From: Acidobacteriota bacterium
GTDB taxonomy: Bacteria > Acidobacteriota > Terriglobia > UBA7540
Length of the DNA stretch: 8,303 nt
Assembly: GCA_003165615.1 (NCBI GenBank)
Contig: PLWR01000286.1
Span: 1-8,303 of the forward strand
Direction of reading: 5' to 3'
The position numbers and the translations under genes were made by a program. Each line of letters starts with the position of its first letter. Position 1 is the stretch's first letter. Positions 6,451 through 8,303 of this stretch are shown here, one piece after another. The notes beneath the pieces were generated by a model. It saw only the letters and a program-made list of their open reading frames with translations. It was not told the DNA's origin and did no database searches.

Positions 6451-6461
6451 TCAAGATACCG

Positions 6462-6490
6462 AGTGTAATCGAAAACCGCAGTCAGGTGAA
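6462..6490 (-). promoter_or_regulatory. Possible sigma-70-like promoter for the toroid-protein gene, nearly leaderless
   Basis: On the minus strand TTCACC (6490-6485) and TACACT (6467-6462) are separated by exactly 17 bp; each matches its consensus at 4 of 6 positions. Transcription would begin about 4-6 nt before ATG 6450, which would explain why no ribosome site is seen. Judged by eye only. Confidence 0.3.
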
Positions 6491-6518
6491 AGACTTTCGC
6501 GGGAGAAGAACACGAGCA

Positions 6519-6768
6519 GGCTGATGAAAAAGCCTTGGAGCGCTGCCGTAGCGCTGGCTTCCAGCCGGCAACTGGAGTTTCTCCATTCTCAAAGCGCACC
6601 ATCGAGAATCTCTGCCGTCGCCCCCTTGGGGGAGAGGGTGGGGACTTCACCCTCGATCGTCCCTCCATCTGCACCGTTTACGTCGTCTCAAATGTAGAAA
6701 CTCCAGGCGCCGGCTTCCGGCAAGATGCCGGCGCTAGAAAGGGCGTCGCGGCGACCTTTTCATCAGCC
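6519..6768. repeat. MITE/REP-like inverted-repeat element in a 320-bp intergenic gap
   Basis: Two imperfect arms face each other. The left (6519-6593) begins GGCTGATGAAAAAG and the right (6768 back to about 6685) begins, on the opposite strand, GGCTGATGAAAAGG. Both later contain TAGCGC, a GCCGG-rich stem and CTGGAGTTTCT followed by a CATT block. Between the arms are GAGGGTG/CACCCTC (6634-6640 and 6648-6654) and ATCGAG/CTCGAT (6601-6606 and 6652-6657), which can nest as a hairpin. No gene is convincing here; shadow translations read RSAGFQPA and GFRQDAGA, which I recall as marks of a dispersed repeat in acidobacterial and similar genomes. The right arm ends 2 bp from the stop of the GT4 gene. 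It could slow or end transcription between the two genes, but there is no T-run typical of an intrinsic terminator. Confidence 0.7.
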
Positions 6769-6770
6769 CG

Positions 6771-7748
6771 CTAAACGCGGGCCACTCGCGAGTAAACCTC
6801 CAGGATTCTTTTTGCCGTTGCCTCGAGGGTGCAGGAAGCCAGCCGCGCGCGGCCCCGGCTGCGTTCTCCGCGGCGGCAGACTTCCAGAATTTTTTCCGCG
6901 ATGGCATCAACCTCGCGAGGCACGATGTAGTTTCCGTCGCTCTCGTGAATCACGTCCACGGCGTCTCCCACATTCACCGTGATGACGGGAAGGTTGGTGG
7001 CCATGGCCTCCTTGGTAACATAAGGGCCTCCCTCCAACATTGATGCTATGACGACCACGTCGGCCGCGTTCATGTACAACGGTATTTCGGAGTGAGGTCT
7101 CTTGCGCACCAGCAGGATTTCAAGTTCAGGAAGTTGTTCTTTCGCTTTGGCGACGGCGGCTTCCACCAAATCATAGCGCTTCCGTTGCTCTTCCGGGTTG
7201 TACGCAAACAAGACGTACTTCTTGCCTGGATCCAATCCGGTAAGACGGCACGCTTCGGCGCGGTCCATGGGGTGGAAGAATTCCAAATCGATACCACAAG
7301 GGATGATCTCCGCCGAATCCAATCTCAGCACCCGCCGCATATCCCTGCTGAGGACGGTGACCTCGGAGACGAGGCGGGCCAGAACAAAACTCGTAATCTG
7401 GAAGAACCGCCCCATGGGCGTGATACTGCCATCCCTACGGGGGCGGCCCAGGACGTCGTCCCCGAGAAAGGTCATTACAATTGGCACGCGGAGTTGGAAG
7501 CGCGCCACCCATCCCGCCAGGCCAAAGTGTGCGTGGATCAAATCATATCGCTTCGCCCGCAATCGCTTGCGAACCTGCCAGATGCCTCGCAGGTAATTCC
7601 ACCTGGATTCGCGCCCATGGACGAAGAAAACATCATAATCAACGCCCAATGGGCGGAGAGAATCCATTTGCTCTTTCACAAAGATGCCGTAGCTTGGATC
7701 GGCTTCGGTCGGCCACATGTTCGTGACAGCCAGGACGCGATAGCCCAT
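6771..7748 (-). CDS. Family 4 glycosyltransferase (GT-B fold)
   Basis: This 325-residue cytoplasmic glycosyltransferase probably acts in repeat-unit assembly. It opens with YRVLAVTNMWPTEADPSYGIF (3-23), a common GT4 start. HAHFG (72-76) lies in the first Rossmann domain, CGID (151-154) follows at the domain junction, and a clear E-x7-E donor-site motif is E239-GGPYVTK-E247 within EGGPYVTKEAMATNLPVI. It is a little short for GT4 (often 350-400 residues), but both domains are present. The frame is open to ATG 7814, inside the flippase gene. ATG 7748 is preferred because GGAGG lies 10 nt upstream and the family homology starts there, leaving a 40-bp gap after the flippase stop. It differs strongly from the GT4 at 1825-3015, so it should form a different linkage. 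A repeat element begins 2 bp after its stop. Confidence 0.9.
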   Translation of the reverse strand: MGYRVLAVTNMWPTEADPSYGIFVKEQMDSLRPLGVDYDVFFVHGRESRWNYLRGIWQVRKRLRAKRYDLIHAHFGLAGWVARFQLRVPIVMTFLGDDVLGRPRRDGSITPMGRFFQITSFVLARLVSEVTVLSRDMRRVLRLDSAEIIPCGIDLEFFHPMDRAEACRLTGLDPGKKYVLFAYNPEEQRKRYDLVEAAVAKAKEQLPELEILLVRKRPHSEIPLYMNAADVVVIASMLEGGPYVTKEAMATNLPVITVNVGDAVDVIHESDGNYIVPREVDAIAEKILEVCRRGERSRGRARLASCTLEATAKRILEVYSRVARV

Positions 7749-7788
7749 ACCTATTGTTCCTCCCAGGCAATAACAACTTCTTTCCTGA

Positions 7789-8303
7789 TTACTCGAATCC
7801 GGCTTGCGATCCATTGGTGCGTGGCCAAAGCGAGGCTATTTGAGTTACAGGAAGAGCGTGCAGCACCGCCAGCACGCAGAGATACATCAGGCTCCCCACC
7901 CCACAAATAATGCACAAGTAGATAAAGTCTTGCGAGGTCGTGAGCGGCAATGTCATCCAGGCTCGCAGCCCCCAAACCGTCAGTACCGCCGCCAGGGCCG
8001 CGGCGATATCCTTCACGGCAAAGCGGCCAAGCGCCGGATCCAGCGATGCGCCCAGGCCTCCCAGGTTCCGACGGATGGCCATGCCACACGCTATCGTGGC
8101 GCCCGTGAGGAACCCCAGTGGGATTCCCTTCGCGCCCAGATGCAGCACGCCGACATAGAAGAGGTCGAACACCAGGACCAGGCTGTAATGAAGAAGTGAG
8201 AGCCGGAAGTACGAGCCCGGATCCCGCCGCGCGAAGAGGTAGGTGTTGAGAAGGCGGAGGAAAGCGAAAGAAAACAAGCTGAAGCTGTAATAGTAGAAGA
8301 TCA
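7789..8303 (-). CDS. Polysaccharide flippase, MurJ/Wzx-like (MOP superfamily), C-terminal part
   Basis: This frame is open from the right edge to TAA 7791-7789, giving the last 170 residues of an integral membrane protein. About five membrane helices are visible: one starting FYYYSFSLFSFAFLRLLN at the edge, then SLVLVFDLFYVGVLHLG, GIPLGFLTGATIACG, AAALAAVLTVWGLRAW and FIYLCIICGVGSLMYLCVLA. The pattern helix, then NTYLFARRDPGSYFRLSLLH, then helix resembles MurJ-like lipid II or lipid-oligosaccharide flippases, where a 'Y/FARxDxxTPxR' loop precedes a helix. In this locus it most likely moves the undecaprenyl-linked repeat unit to the periplasm. The TTG at 8277 is not a real start, because membrane-helix sequence continues upstream to the edge. 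MurJ itself cannot be fully excluded, but the neighbours favour Wzx function. Confidence 0.82.
   Translation of the reverse strand, partial: IFYYYSFSLFSFAFLRLLNTYLFARRDPGSYFRLSLLHYSLVLVFDLFYVGVLHLGAKGIPLGFLTGATIACGMAIRRNLGGLGASLDPALGRFAVKDIAAALAAVLTVWGLRAWMTLPLTTSQDFIYLCIICGVGSLMYLCVLAVLHALPVTQIASLWPRTNGSQAGFE

Noticed and set aside
6425..6982. Several small open frames over the intergenic repeat on both strands
   Set aside because: They have low-complexity repeat-derived translations (RSAGFQPA, GFRQDAGA) and overlap real genes. They are typical spurious frames over this repeat type.
7749..7814. ATG 7814 as the start of the right-hand GT4 gene
   Set aside because: It would overlap the flippase gene and add 22 residues unlike any GT4 start. 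ATG 7748 has a ribosome site and begins at the conserved RVLAVTNMWP strand.
8275..8277. TTG 8277 as a flippase start
   Set aside because: The frame stays open to the window edge and codes for membrane-helix sequence (IFYYYSFS), so the gene is simply cut by the window.

Overview
The window is part of a surface-polysaccharide (exopolysaccharide, O-antigen or capsule type) gene cluster from a moderately GC-rich bacterium. Visible roles are lipid-linked sugar initiation (polyprenyl-phosphate sugar-1-phosphate transferase), two GT4 glycosyltransferases, the start of a membrane-anchored GT2 glycosyltransferase, an AsnB-type glutamine amidotransferase, an unassigned probable alpha/alpha-toroid protein and the C-terminal part of a Wzx/MurJ-like flippase. 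The intergenic repeat at 6519-6768 carries GCCGGC-type units that give shadow translations such as 'RSAGFQPA' and 'GFRQDAGA'. From memory these are common in Acidobacteriota and some other soil phyla, so Acidobacteriota is a reasonable but unproven guess.

Layout: 1-218 (-) is the N-terminus of a GT2 transferase running off the left edge. 219-409 is a divergent intergenic region. 410-1828 (+) is the initiating sugar transferase, the only + strand gene. Its stop overlaps by 4 bp the stop of a convergent minus-strand block. That block reads right to left: flippase C-terminus (8303-7789), GT4 (7748-6771), a 320-bp gap filled by a 250-bp inverted-repeat element, the alpha/alpha-toroid protein (6450-5308), a small four-helix-bundle protein of the 23S rRNA intervening-sequence family (5272-4883), the amidotransferase (4861-3005) and a second GT4 (3015-1825), which overlaps the amidotransferase by 11 bp.

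Inferred pathway: the sugar transferase loads the first sugar phosphate onto undecaprenyl phosphate. The GT2 and GT4 enzymes extend the repeat unit on the cytoplasmic side. The amidotransferase probably converts a carboxyl group (for example of a uronic acid) to an amide. The flippase moves the lipid-linked unit across the membrane. No nucleotide-sugar synthesis, polymerase or export gene is visible.

The most unusual item is the small four-helix-bundle gene. It is enclosed at 4871-5323 by inverted arms made of 7-bp units (AGTGGTT/AGTGGCT). Because 7 is not a multiple of 3 and every unit junction contains a stop, each arm carries stop codons in all three frames of both strands. The upstream gene and the small gene both end at stops inside these arms, the amidotransferase start codon lies 9 bp from one arm and has no visible Shine-Dalgarno sequence, and the two arms can pair in the mRNA as a 20-bp stem. 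This looks like a self-contained inserted cassette, resembling the intervening sequences of 23S rRNA but placed in a protein-coding operon.
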